From: Pelobacter propionicus DSM 2379
Lineage (GTDB): Bacteria > Desulfobacterota > Desulfuromonadia > Geobacterales > Pseudopelobacteraceae
Direction: 5' to 3'
Assembly: GCF_000015045.1 (NCBI RefSeq)
Contig: NC_008609.1
Coordinates: 2,055,501-2,119,500 of the forward strand
DNA length: 64,000 bases
Shown: positions 25,706 through 33,768 of the stretch, piece after piece
Position numbering within the stretch: the stretch's first letter is position 1
Layout: every line of letters begins with the position of its first letter
Program-made: the position numbers and the translations under genes
The notes under the pieces: model-generated
Databases searched by the model: none
Seen by the model: the letters and a program-made list of their open reading frames with translations, nothing else
Told to the model about the DNA's origin: nothing

Positions 25706-27172
25706 ATGATGAGCAAGGATACAAAACTCACCACCAGGAATGGCGCCCCTGTTGTCGACAACCAGAACACCATGACGGCCGGACCGCGCGGACCTGTGCT
25801 GCTGCAGGATGTGTGGTACCTGGAGAAACTGGCCCACTTCGACCGCGAGGTAATCCCGGAGCGGCGCATGCACGCCAAGGGCTCCGGCGCCTTCGGCACC
25901 TTCACCGTCACCCACGACATCACCCAGTACACCAAAGCCAGTATCTTCTCTGCAATCGGCAAGAAGACCGAGTTGTTCACCCGTTTTTCCACCGTGGCCG
26001 GTGAGCGGGGCGCGGCCGATGCCGAGCGGGATATCCGTGGTTTTGCAACAAAATTTTACACCGAGGAGGGGAACTGGGACCTGGTGGGGAACAACACGCC
26101 GGTCTTCTTCCTGCGCGATCCGCTCAAGTTCCCCGACCTGAACCACGCCGTGAAAAGGGATCCGCGCACCAATATGCGCAGCGCAAAGAACAACTGGGAC
26201 TTCTGGACCTCACTTCCCGAGGCGCTGCACCAGGTTACCATCGTCATGAGCGACCGGGGCATCCCGGCCAGCTACCGCCATATGCACGGCTTCGGCAGCC
26301 ACACCTTCAGCTTCATCAACGCCAAGAACGAACGTTACTGGGTCAAGTTCCACCTGCGCACCCAGCAGGGGATCAAGAACCTAAGCGACGAGGAGGCCGA
26401 GGCTCTGGTTGGCAAGTGCCGGGAGAGCCACCAGCGCGACCTGTACGAGAGCATCGAAAAGGGGGATTTTCCCCGCTGGACCATGTTTGTGCAAATCATG
26501 CCGGAAAAGGATGCCGCCACCTACAAATTCCACCCCTTCGACCTGACCAAGGTCTGGCTTAAAAAAGACTACCCGCTGATCGAGGTGGGGGTGATGGAAC
26601 TGAACAAAAACCCGGAGAACTACTTCGCCGACGTGGAGCAGGCCGCCTTCAACCCGGCCAACGTGGTGCCCGGCATCGGCTTCTCACCGGACAAGATGCT
26701 CCAGGGCAGGCTCTTCTCCTACGGCGATGCACAGCGCTACCGCCTGGGGGTCAACCACCACCAGATCCCGGTCAACGCCCCCCGCTGCCCCTACCACAGC
26801 TTCCACCGCGACGGTTCCATGCGGGTGGACGGCAACTACGGCAGCACCCTGGGGTACGAGCCCAATAGCTACGGCGAGTGGCAGCAGCAGCCGGAGTACA
26901 CCGAGCCCCCACTTGAGCTGTCGGGGGCGGCGGACAACTGGGACTTCCGCAAGGATGATGACGATTACTACACCCAGCCCGGCCTGCTTTTCCGCCTGAT
27001 CGGAGCGGAGAAGCAGAAGCTGCTCTTCGAAAATACCGGACGCGGCATGGGAGACGCGCCGCGGGAGATCAAGATCCGCCATATCGCCAACTGCTACAAG
27101 GCCGACCCTGACTATGGCAAGGGGGTGGCCAACGCCCTGGGCATCCCCATGTCCGAGGTGCCGACATCCTGA
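25706..27172 (+). CDS. Catalase (monofunctional haem, clade 3)
   Basis: A 488-residue haem catalase that dismutates hydrogen peroxide. The distal His56 lies in [14 protein letters not shown], the conserved Asn in [14 protein letters not shown], and the proximal haem Tyr in [20 protein letters not shown]-site residues of small-subunit catalases appear in [15 protein letters not shown]. Start at ATG 25706 (or the next codon) after AAAAGGAG. It is divergent from the ArsR gene and followed by a ferritin-like gene, consistent with an oxidative-stress group in an anaerobe. No clear PerR box was found in its promoter. Confidence 0.97.
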   Translation: MMSKDTKLTTRNGAPVVDNQNTMTAGPRGPVLLQDVWYLEKLAHFDREVIPERRMHAKGSGAFGTFTVTHDITQYTKASIFSAIGKKTELFTRFSTVAGERGAADAERDIRGFATKFYTEEGNWDLVGNNTPVFFLRDPLKFPDLNHAVKRDPRTNMRSAKNNWDFWTSLPEALHQVTIVMSDRGIPASYRHMHGFGSHTFSFINAKNERYWVKFHLRTQQGIKNLSDEEAEALVGKCRESHQRDLYESIEKGDFPRWTMFVQIMPEKDAATYKFHPFDLTKVWLKKDYPLIEVGVMELNKNPENYFADVEQAAFNPANVVPGIGFSPDKMLQGRLFSYGDAQRYRLGVNHHQIPVNAPRCPYHSFHRDGSMRVDGNYGSTLGYEPNSYGEWQQQPEYTEPPLELSGAADNWDFRKDDDDYYTQPGLLFRLIGAEKQKLLFENTGRGMGDAPREIKIRHIANCYKADPDYGKGVANALGIPMSEVPTS

Positions 27173-27191
27173 TGGAATACGGTCATATGTC

Positions 27192-27229
27192 ACGACAACG
27201 GACGCTTCTCGGAGAGCGTCCGTTGTCGT
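27192..27229. terminator. Hairpin after catalase
   Basis: ACGACAACGGACGC (27192-27205), ten-base loop, GCGTCCGTTGTCGT (27216-27229): 14 perfect pairs, weak U-tract. It separates catalase from the ferritin-like gene. Confidence 0.75.
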
Positions 27230-27272
27230 TCATACCATGCTTCCCGGTAAATCAATGACAAAGGAGAATCCC

Positions 27273-27578
27273 ATGCCAGAATTCGGAGCGCCCTTTTCAG
27301 GGCTGGCCCATGACCGGAAACTTACCAACGAGGAGTTGATTCGCGCCATACGCTTCATGGTGGCGGCGGAGTACGAGGCGATCCAGATGTACATGCAGCT
27401 TGCCGAGTCAACGGACAACAGACTCGCCATCGAGGTGCTCAGGGATATTGCGGATGAGGAACGGGTCCATGCCGGTGAGTTCCTCCGGCTGCTTCACGAA
27501 CTCGCCCCGGACGAACGGAAATTCTATGACGAGGGGGCTGAAGAAGTGGAGGAAGAAATCGGGAAGATGAAGGGCTGA
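27273..27578 (+). CDS. Small ferritin-like diiron protein
   Basis: A 101-residue helical protein. The two halves of a diiron site are visible: FMVAAEYEAIQMYMQLAEST (Glu in helix 1) and DIADEERVHAGEFLRLLHEL (ExxH in helix 2), followed by an acidic tail EGAEEVEEEIGKMKG. It is half a rubrerythrin four-helix bundle and would need to dimerise. Similar short ferritin-like proteins are encapsulin cargo in some bacteria and archaea, but no shell-protein gene is in this window. Start chosen at ATG 27273 after AAGGAG. Iron storage or peroxide protection fits the catalase neighbour. Confidence 0.82.
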   Translation: MPEFGAPFSGLAHDRKLTNEELIRAIRFMVAAEYEAIQMYMQLAESTDNRLAIEVLRDIADEERVHAGEFLRLLHELAPDERKFYDEGAEEVEEEIGKMKG

Positions 27579-27747
27579 CATTCCGGAGAACCGCGAAGAA
27601 CAACGCCATGCCTTAACGATGTCGTGACAGTCACCAGGGTTTTCCAGGCATCGCTCCACCAGGAAAGAGCCGTTCACGAGCGCCCCGTCTTCAACGGACG
27701 GATCAAACAGCCCTATTCACCACCTCCCGATTGGATACGCCACCTTA

Positions 27748-27776
27748 CCGCGGACCGGCGCAACACCGGTCCGCGG
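27748..27776. terminator. Hairpin after the ferritin-like gene
   Basis: CCGCGGACCGG (27748-27758), loop CGCAACA, CCGGTCCGCGG (27766-27776): 11 perfect GC-rich pairs without a clear U-tract. Confidence 0.6.
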
Positions 27777-27830
27777 TCCCATCGACACACACCCGAACAA
27801 AAAAACAGTTGAAAAACCTCAATACATATA

Positions 27831-27850
27831 ATATTCATATATTCATATGA
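27831..27850 (+). promoter_or_regulatory. AT-rich operator-like repeat before the transporter
   Basis: ATATTCATATATTCATATGA contains two direct ATTCATAT units and resembles ArsR-type operators. It stands about 40 bases before the ATG at 27892. Confidence 0.45.
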
Positions 27851-27891
27851 TTTATTATTTTCAGAATCATCACAACCAACAGGGAGGCATT

Positions 27892-28866
27892 ATGTGGAAG
27901 TTACTGACTTTTCTTCAGAAAAACCTGATATGGACGATACCCGCGGCCATGGTGGCGGGGCTTGCGTACGGTTCGCTGTGGAACGCTTCCCCCCTGAAGT
28001 CGACCATCGTGCCGCTGACATTCCTCATGGTCTATCCCATGATGGTCAACCTGCAACTGGAAAAGGTCTTTTCAACCGAGGGGATTCGCTGCCAGTTGGC
28101 GACCATGCTGATCAATTTCGGGGTTATTCCCTTCGTGGCTTTTTTCATCGGCCGGTGGTTCTTCGCGGACCAGCCTCTGATCATGCTCGGCCTGCTGCTG
28201 GCGGCCCTGCTCCCCACCAGCGGCATGACCATCACCTGGACCGGTTTCGCCGGCGGTGATATCAACGCGGCCATCAAGATGACCGTCATCGGCCTGGTTG
28301 CCGGCTCCATCGCCACCCCCTTCTATGCCCTCTGGCTCATGGGAGCGGCGATTGAAATACCGCTGGCCGAAGTCTTCCGGCAGATACTGTTCATCGTTTT
28401 CGTTCCCATGCTGCTCGGGTATGCCACAAAACGGATGCTGATCAAACGTTACGGCCGGGAAGCCTACCAGCGCGACCTGCAGAAGAAATTTCCCCTCTTT
28501 TCCACTCTGGGCGTACTGGGGATCGTCTTTGTCGCCATGGCGTTGAAATCAGGGAGCATTATGGGCAATCCCGCCATGCTCCTTTCCTACCTCGGGCCGC
28601 TCGCCCTGCTCTATCTGGTGAATTTCCTGTTGAGCACCCTGGTGGGCAAGCTGTTCTTCCCCCGCCCCGAAGCCATCGCCCTGGTGTACGGCACCGTCAT
28701 GCGCAACCTGTCCATCGCCCTTGCCATCGCCATTACGGTTTTCAGGGAAAAGGGAGCGGAAATCGCCATCATCATCGCCCTGGCCTATATCGTCCAGGTG
28801 CAGGCGGCGGCCTGGTACGTCAAGTTTACCGACCGCATCTTCGGCAAGCGCGCGGCAACGGCCTGA
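27892..28866 (+). CDS. ACR3/bile-acid:sodium-symporter-family transporter
   Basis: A 324-residue inner-membrane protein with about ten helices of the BASS/ACR3 fold. The central motif reads ALLPTSGMTITWTGFAGGDI, where ACR3 arsenite permeases normally have a Cys (GLARC-type motif) before the helix; here Ser stands near that place. The late helix pair (PEAIALVYGTVMRNLSIALA) is typical of the family. AGGGAGG precedes ATG 27892; an upstream ATG at 27847 lacks such a site. The ArsR-like operator suggests metal or metalloid efflux, but the missing Cys makes arsenite uncertain. Confidence 0.8.
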   Translation: MWKLLTFLQKNLIWTIPAAMVAGLAYGSLWNASPLKSTIVPLTFLMVYPMMVNLQLEKVFSTEGIRCQLATMLINFGVIPFVAFFIGRWFFADQPLIMLGLLLAALLPTSGMTITWTGFAGGDINAAIKMTVIGLVAGSIATPFYALWLMGAAIEIPLAEVFRQILFIVFVPMLLGYATKRMLIKRYGREAYQRDLQKKFPLFSTLGVLGIVFVAMALKSGSIMGNPAMLLSYLGPLALLYLVNFLLSTLVGKLFFPRPEAIALVYGTVMRNLSIALAIAITVFREKGAEIAIIIALAYIVQVQAAAWYVKFTDRIFGKRAATA

Positions 28867-28979
28867 GACGGCGCGGTATCAGGGCCGGCACCCCGTACCG
28901 TCTCTCTTTTCGCGCGGTTCGCGTCAGGCGGTAGCGTGCCGTCACACAAAGCCGTCCCCATGAGCGCTGATCTACGGCT

Positions 28980-29022
28980 AACGCCCGTTCACCCTTCGAC
29001 GAGTTCAGGGCGAACGGGCGTT
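28980..29022. repeat. Dispersed inverted repeat / convergent terminator
   Basis: AACGCCCGTTC (28980-28990) and GAACGGGCGTT (29012-29022) enclose ACCCTTCGACGAGTTCAGGG. The inner TTCGACGAGTTCAGGGCGAAC is a word seen in dispersed repeats of many proteobacterial genomes. It sits between convergent genes. Confidence 0.6.
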
Positions 29023-29029
29023 GCGGCGT

Positions 29030-29359
29030 TCAGTGGGTCCAGTCGGCAATCCTGATACCCGGACCAAGTTTTTTTTCGACCGCCTCCTTGATAGCAGCGA
29101 AATGCGGACAGGGAAAACCGATGGGGTTGCCATTTTTCATGCAGGAGGCAAAGACAATGGCCTCCGCCCCACGGTCAACCATCATCTTGGCTCGGGTAAC
29201 GGATTTTTTACCGGAACACCCGCCACAGGAGAGAAAACCGATAATCTCAACCGGGCCGGTCTCCTCAAATGCCCGCGTTCCTTCACTGGCAATCTTGAAA
29301 TCCGTGCTGCCGGGACACATATCTTCGGTAAGTTGACAACGAATGATGCCTACCTTCAT
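29030..29359 (-). CDS. CGGC-domain protein
   Basis: A 109-residue protein carrying the CGGC motif (GFLSCGGCSGKK) and further cysteines (IRCQL, DMCPGS, FASCMKNG, FPCPHF), spaced as in the CGGC family of anaerobes, which is predicted to bind metal. The end overlaps nothing; the start overlaps the methyltransferase stop by four bases, so the two are co-translated. Function unknown; family assignment rests on the motif pattern. Confidence 0.82.
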   Translation of the reverse strand: MKVGIIRCQLTEDMCPGSTDFKIASEGTRAFEETGPVEIIGFLSCGGCSGKKSVTRAKMMVDRGAEAIVFASCMKNGNPIGFPCPHFAAIKEAVEKKLGPGIRIADWTH

Positions 29360-29997
29360 TCCCTTTCCTCCTTTTCACATCTCCGTGCCCTGATAACAAC
29401 GAATCCCCCATCGCCAAAGCCTTCGAGAATGGTTGCATCGGTTGGCTCGCCCGGTAACAGGGTCTGCCGGAATGAGAAGTCAGTAAAGCCGGTTTCACGC
29501 AGTACCTCCACCAGCTCGCTCACCGAATAAAATGTGGCGTCGCGATAGAAGGTGCTTTGTCCTTTTTTCTGTTCATAGATGCGGCCCAACTCGCTTCCGC
29601 GGTCAATGAAACCGATAACGAGAACCCCGCCAAGTTTAAGGATGCGCCACGCCTCGCGAAAGGCCCTGGCAACATCGTCAAGGAAGCAGACCACCGTTAC
29701 CATCAGCGCAAAATCAAAACTGTTGTCATCGAACGGCAGGGCCTCGGCAACCCCCTCTTGCACCTCCACGCCACGATTACGAGCCACTTCAGCCATGACC
29801 GGCGAGGGTTCAACGCCAATGGAGATGCCGAGGGGCAGCGCAAAACGTCCGGTGCCAACGCCAATCTCCACACCTTGGCCATTGGCAGGCACGAGAGTCT
29901 GCAGGGCGCCCAGTTCCGCCTGATAAAGGTCGTTATGTCTCTCGAACCAGGCATCGTATTCGGTTGTATGTCTGTTGAATGTAGATGCGTTATTCAT
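29356..29997 (-). CDS. Class I SAM-dependent methyltransferase
   Basis: A 213-residue Rossmann methyltransferase. Motif I is VEIGVGTGRFALPLG, the acidic ribose contact GVEPSP, motif II/III VAEALPFDDNSFDFALMVTVVCFLDD, and post-motif WRILKLGGVLVIGFIDR. It is of the UbiE/Methyltransf_11 type, whose substrates range widely. The stop overlaps the CGGC gene start. Neither quinone nor arsenite specificity can be shown: no triad of arsenite-binding cysteines is seen, arguing against ArsM. Confidence 0.88.
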   Translation of the reverse strand: MNNASTFNRHTTEYDAWFERHNDLYQAELGALQTLVPANGQGVEIGVGTGRFALPLGISIGVEPSPVMAEVARNRGVEVQEGVAEALPFDDNSFDFALMVTVVCFLDDVARAFREAWRILKLGGVLVIGFIDRGSELGRIYEQKKGQSTFYRDATFYSVSELVEVLRETGFTDFSFRQTLLPGEPTDATILEGFGDGGFVVIRARRCEKEERE

Positions 29998-30114
29998 GGT
30001 TTTTTCCCTGCGATCAAAGCGTGCTTCACCTCTGTTTGCATCGGTGTGTTCTCCTTTCAGGCTGTGCCCAGAACACCTTCAGCAGTAGGCGGTTATTTTA
30101 TGAAACATCACCTG

Positions 30115-30528
30115 CTACCCGGCAGAGCGCCGAACAGCATTCAGAATCTTTCCGGGCTTCAGCGCCTCGGTCAATGCAATATACCCGCCGACGATTATCC
30201 TGACATCCGTATATCCCTTTGAAAACAGGTAGACATACGCAAGAGTCGATCTGACGTTGGCCGGACAGAAGATTCCGATTGCCTTGTCTATTGGTAGCTC
30301 ATCGATACGCTCAGGCAGTTCATGCACCGGAATATTCATGCTGGACACATTGGAGTGATGTTTCAGTTGGATCGCGATTGATTCAGATTCCTCCCTGGTT
30401 CGCACATCCAGGAACACTACATCTTCCTGGTCGAGGAATATGTCCGGATCGACAATGTAGTTTCCGGAGCCCAAATAATCAAGCGCATGCTTTCTCAGTA
30501 GTTCATCCACGATTGCTTCCCTCCTCAT
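30115..30528 (-). CDS. Rhodanese-like sulfurtransferase domain protein
   Basis: A 137-residue single rhodanese domain: DPDIFLDQEDVVFLDVRTREE, SSMNIPVHELPERIDEL and the active loop IGIFCPANVRST with Cys as persulfide carrier. The C-terminal helix region GYTDVRIIVGGYIALTEAL is typical. It may donate sulfur in Fe-S or thio-compound chemistry. It lies between the methyltransferase and the radical SAM-DUF5714 gene on the same strand. The 117 bases to the methyltransferase hold no clear structure. Confidence 0.88.
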   Translation of the reverse strand: MRREAIVDELLRKHALDYLGSGNYIVDPDIFLDQEDVVFLDVRTREESESIAIQLKHHSNVSSMNIPVHELPERIDELPIDKAIGIFCPANVRSTLAYVYLFSKGYTDVRIIVGGYIALTEALKPGKILNAVRRSAG

Positions 30529-30592
30529 GCGTATTCTCCGCAGCTTTTAACCTGGAAACAGCAGCCCTCACCGGTTCAATGGCATCTCCTGT

Positions 30593-32794
30593 TCAGACCG
30601 GCATCGTCCGGCGCAGGGGGCAGGCCATGCCGGAACAATGATCCGTTGTCCCGAACTGATCGCACCGCAGCGGATACCGGGCCGGTAGGGGAACCGGCAG
30701 CAGCTCTCTCGAAATCTCCTCCGCCTCGTTCAGCGCGATCCAGACTTCGCGCTGGCAGCAACGCGCGGCGGCATGCTCGGCTATCTTCGATGCGACCCGG
30801 ATAACGATCTTCTGCACCAGATTGCGTTTCGTCCCCTCAAAGGGGGTGGCGCCCAGGAGTACCGAGAAGGCGATGCCCACGCCAATCGCGGCGCCGTCAA
30901 CACCGAAAAAGGAACAGAATGCCCCCGGTATCTGGGCGCCGCGGGCGATACCGGCCATGATCCGTTCATCGGAGATATCTCCGCCGTTGTTCCGGTAGGC
31001 AGCCAGAAGGATGCCGGGCACCATGGGGTGATGGTGCGGGCCATGGGTCGGAAAGTGCGGGTTGGAACGGATGTCGTGCAGGATGGCAAGCGTATCCCGG
31101 TGAGAGCTGGTCAGGCAGGAGGCGGTGATGAGTTCCCCGACGGCCTGGATACGGCACTGGTCGCAGACGAAATGCCCTTCCTCGCAGCAATGTTCCACGA
31201 GCGCGGTTTTGCCGCAATACCGGCACGAAAGCGTTTTCGGGGGGGAGATATCCAGGATCTTTTTGCCGCACACCGGGCAGCCGCTCCTGTGGCCGACATC
31301 AACCGGCGCGCATGCGCATGTCTCATCCGCGGCTGCCGATTCCGGGGCGCAGCAATCTCCCTCCAAGAGGGGGGAGCAGCAACCATCCATTCCGATCCGG
31401 GGAGATGGCGGCGGACAGGAAAAACTCATCTCGGGGCTCATGTCGCAGGTATCCCGATACAGCGGCGTTCCGTCGCTGGACGTCAGGTTGTACAGACAGA
31501 AGGGGATCATGCGTCCGTCCGGCGCGGCCACATGGATACAGCACTCCTGGACCCGCTCCAGGTCCAGGCTCCACACGTCCTGGAAGGCCATGGCCGAGAT
31601 GGCGAAGGTGTTGGAGCGGTGGTTCTCCAGGAAGGCGTCCAGGCTGTCCCTGGCTGGGCAGCAGGATGCCGGTTTCGGCGCGGCCCACTGGTTGACCACG
31701 TAGGACACGGCCTTGCCGGTGCCCCAGTTTTCCTGTTGATCACCCCGCGAGCAGTCCACGGCCTGCCTGCTGAGCGGTTTCAGGGAGCCGTCCTCCTGAC
31801 GCAGGAAGTTGCCATGGAACGAGCAGAGCGGGTGCTCGCAACCGGGGGGTATGAAGTGGTCGGCCCGGATCAGGCCGTCGGTCTGCTGCTGGATGGCACG
31901 CATCAGGTCGGGCAGAGTCAGACGCTCTTCCGCCGGAGGCGGAGTGAGGTGGCGTCCGAAATAGGCAGCAGGCTGGAAGTGCACCCCCCGCACCGCCGGA
32001 GCCAGTTCCAGCGCCAGCCGCAGAATCGCGCCGATATCACCGTCGTTCACCCCCTTCACGATGGTGGGGACCAGCACGATCCCCAGGCCGGCGCTGGAGC
32101 ACTGCTGTATGGCCCTCATCTTTTCCTCCAGCAGAGCCCTGCCGCGGATGGTCCGATAGATCCGGTCCTGGGTGCCATCGAACTGGAGAAAGACGGAGAA
32201 CAGCCCGGCTTCCTTCAACTTGACGGCATACCCGGGCTCAGCCGCCAGACGCACGCCGTTGGTGTTGAGCTGGATGAAGGGGAACCCAATCGTACGACCC
32301 AGGCTGATGATCTCCGGCAGGTCGTCGCGCACCGTCGGTTCACCGCCGGAAATCTGGACGATATTATGAGGTCCGCTCTTTCGCAGCGCATTCAGGAATC
32401 TCCAGGCGAGATCGGCCGGGGAAGGATCGGGCCCGGAATCATCGCCGCTATCCGCGAAACAGAAGGGGCAGCGCAGGTTGCAGCGGCCGGTGACTTCGAT
32501 GAGCACCGTGCAGGACTGCTGGCGGTGTTCGGAGCAGATACCGCAGTCGAAGGGGCACCCCCGCCCTTCCCCCGCATGGGGAACCGTGGTGTGGACGGCC
32601 GCCTTGGCGCGACCCCACCCTTCGAGCGATGGTGTTCCACGCCAGATAAGGGTCGTGAATTCGCCATGTTCCGGGCAGGTTTTCACCAGATAGATATTGT
32701 CACCCTCGCGGACCCGTTCCGCCGGGATCCGTTTCAGGCAGTGGGGACAGAGACTTGCCCGGAGCTGCGTAGCCATTTCGTTGCCGTTATTCAT
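30593..32794 (-). CDS. Radical SAM protein of the MJ0619/Tes type fused to a DUF5714-like domain
   Basis: A 733-residue fusion. The N-terminal ribbon (LCPHCLKRIPAERV, VKTCPEHGEF) and CPFDCGICSEHRQQSC are followed by the radical SAM triad Cys105, Cys109, Cys112 (CNLRCPFC). This pre-cluster arrangement is that of the MJ0619 family, which includes the archaeal tetraether lipid synthase and related C-C bond-forming enzymes. After a Cys-rich linker (about 470-505, CGCSPLLEG-type, with CAPVDVGHRSGCPVCGKK) the last 220 residues match the stand-alone protein at 24072-24791 (HGPHHHPMVPGILLAAYRNN, FCSFFGVDGAAIGVGIAFSVLLGATPFE, ARCCQREVWIA). Substrate unknown; radical methylation or coupling is plausible. 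Confidence 0.82.
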   Translation of the reverse strand: MNNGNEMATQLRASLCPHCLKRIPAERVREGDNIYLVKTCPEHGEFTTLIWRGTPSLEGWGRAKAAVHTTVPHAGEGRGCPFDCGICSEHRQQSCTVLIEVTGRCNLRCPFCFADSGDDSGPDPSPADLAWRFLNALRKSGPHNIVQISGGEPTVRDDLPEIISLGRTIGFPFIQLNTNGVRLAAEPGYAVKLKEAGLFSVFLQFDGTQDRIYRTIRGRALLEEKMRAIQQCSSAGLGIVLVPTIVKGVNDGDIGAILRLALELAPAVRGVHFQPAAYFGRHLTPPPAEERLTLPDLMRAIQQQTDGLIRADHFIPPGCEHPLCSFHGNFLRQEDGSLKPLSRQAVDCSRGDQQENWGTGKAVSYVVNQWAAPKPASCCPARDSLDAFLENHRSNTFAISAMAFQDVWSLDLERVQECCIHVAAPDGRMIPFCLYNLTSSDGTPLYRDTCDMSPEMSFSCPPPSPRIGMDGCCSPLLEGDCCAPESAAADETCACAPVDVGHRSGCPVCGKKILDISPPKTLSCRYCGKTALVEHCCEEGHFVCDQCRIQAVGELITASCLTSSHRDTLAILHDIRSNPHFPTHGPHHHPMVPGILLAAYRNNGGDISDERIMAGIARGAQIPGAFCSFFGVDGAAIGVGIAFSVLLGATPFEGTKRNLVQKIVIRVASKIAEHAAARCCQREVWIALNEAEEISRELLPVPLPARYPLRCDQFGTTDHCSGMACPLRRTMPV

Positions 32795-32847
32795 GACGTC
32801 GCGGTTCTCCTCTGGAAGCGTTTCTTGAGCGATTATTCAACCCAACA

Positions 32848-32861
32848 TATAACCGGTTATA
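32848..32861. promoter_or_regulatory. Perfect palindrome before the radical SAM gene
   Basis: TATAACCGGTTATA is a 14-bp perfect palindrome about 55 bases upstream of the radical SAM start, a position suited to an operator. The remaining bases to 33085 hold no gene that I can support. Confidence 0.4.
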
Positions 32862-33085
32862 GAGCGAATCAAGAAGATAATACCTTTCCCCGTCCAGTGA
32901 CGGGCACCGGACGCTGCCGGGCATTCGCGATCAACCGGGACAACGAGCCGTCTTTCCGTAACGCTTCGGCTCAACCGGAGACAGCCATCGACCAGGGGCG
33001 AGATGCGGCCCGGTACCCGGCGGCGCCGCGCGGACGGGTCGAACCCGGCTCCCCGTCGAAAATCCTTGACACAATAGTTAAGCTA

Positions 33086-33607
33086 ATGTACCAAATAACA
33101 ATGGAAACGAAAAACGAGATGATCAGAGCCGCCATTCGCGGAATCATACGCATCGCCCACCAGTATGCGCGCATCGAGGAGCAGCCGCTCCGTTTCGATG
33201 AACATGAAGAGGTCACTACCCGTGAGGCGCATGTCATCCAGGGCATCGGAGAAACGGACGGGATGAACATTACCGCCCTGGCGAACCGCTTCGGCATCAC
33301 CAAAAGCGCCGCTTCCCAGATGGTTTCCAGGCTGGTGAAGAAAGGATTCGTGGAAAAACGCCAGGCTTTTCACAGCAACAAGGAGTTCCTGCTGTCGCTC
33401 ACGGAACGGGGCAGGCTCGTATTCCAGGCCCACGAACGGCTGCACGGCACGGAACTGGAAGAGCTCATAGACCGCATGAACTCCTTCTCCCTGTCACAGA
33501 TCGCGACGCTTTCGGTCATGCTGGAAGTCGTCGGGACGGCCATGGACAACCGTCTCTCCTCCTCTATCCCAGCGAAAACCGTCCATTTTTTCCCCGCGGA
33601 GAGATAG
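33086..33607 (+). CDS. MarR-family transcriptional regulator
   Basis: A 173-residue winged-helix regulator: MNITALANRFGITKSAASQM VSRLVKKGFVEKRQAFHSNK EFLLSLTERGRLVFQAHERL is classic MarR. The start is ATG 33086 or 33101; no strong Shine-Dalgarno is seen before either, and TTGACA at 33066-33071 lies close, so a short leader or leaderless message is possible. GTTAAGCTA at 33077-33085 matches half of the palindrome before the RND gene, suggesting the protein controls both itself and the exporter. Confidence 0.9.
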   Translation: MYQITMETKNEMIRAAIRGIIRIAHQYARIEEQPLRFDEHEEVTTREAHVIQGIGETDGMNITALANRFGITKSAASQMVSRLVKKGFVEKRQAFHSNKEFLLSLTERGRLVFQAHERLHGTELEELIDRMNSFSLSQIATLSVMLEVVGTAMDNRLSSSIPAKTVHFFPAER

Positions 33608-33738
33608 ACTGTTCCGGTTCTGACAGGGTACATGCAGGCAGACCGTTTTCCCTCTTTCCCACGGGAGAGGGGGAACGCCTCAACACAAAACATCCACAGC
33701 GCCATCCCCGGGACAGGGCGCATTTTTTAACCACGAAA

Positions 33739-33755
33739 TGTTAAGCTACTTAACA
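33739..33755 (+). promoter_or_regulatory. MarR operator before the RND exporter gene
   Basis: TGTTAAG-CTA-CTTAACA is a perfect inverted repeat with seven-base arms, 13 bases before the RND start. The related GTTAAGCTA word occurs at the MarR gene start. Confidence 0.72.
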
Positions 33756-33768
33756 AAAGGACGCACGC

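Noticed and set aside
29356-29997. Arsenite methyltransferase (ArsM)
   Set aside because: The conserved cysteines needed for arsenite binding are not seen; only a general methyltransferase can be supported.
30773-33085. Long plus-strand open frame running through the radical SAM gene into the MarR gene
   Set aside because: Only its 3' part (from 33086) is the MarR gene; the remainder is antisense to the radical SAM-DUF5714 gene and without family features.
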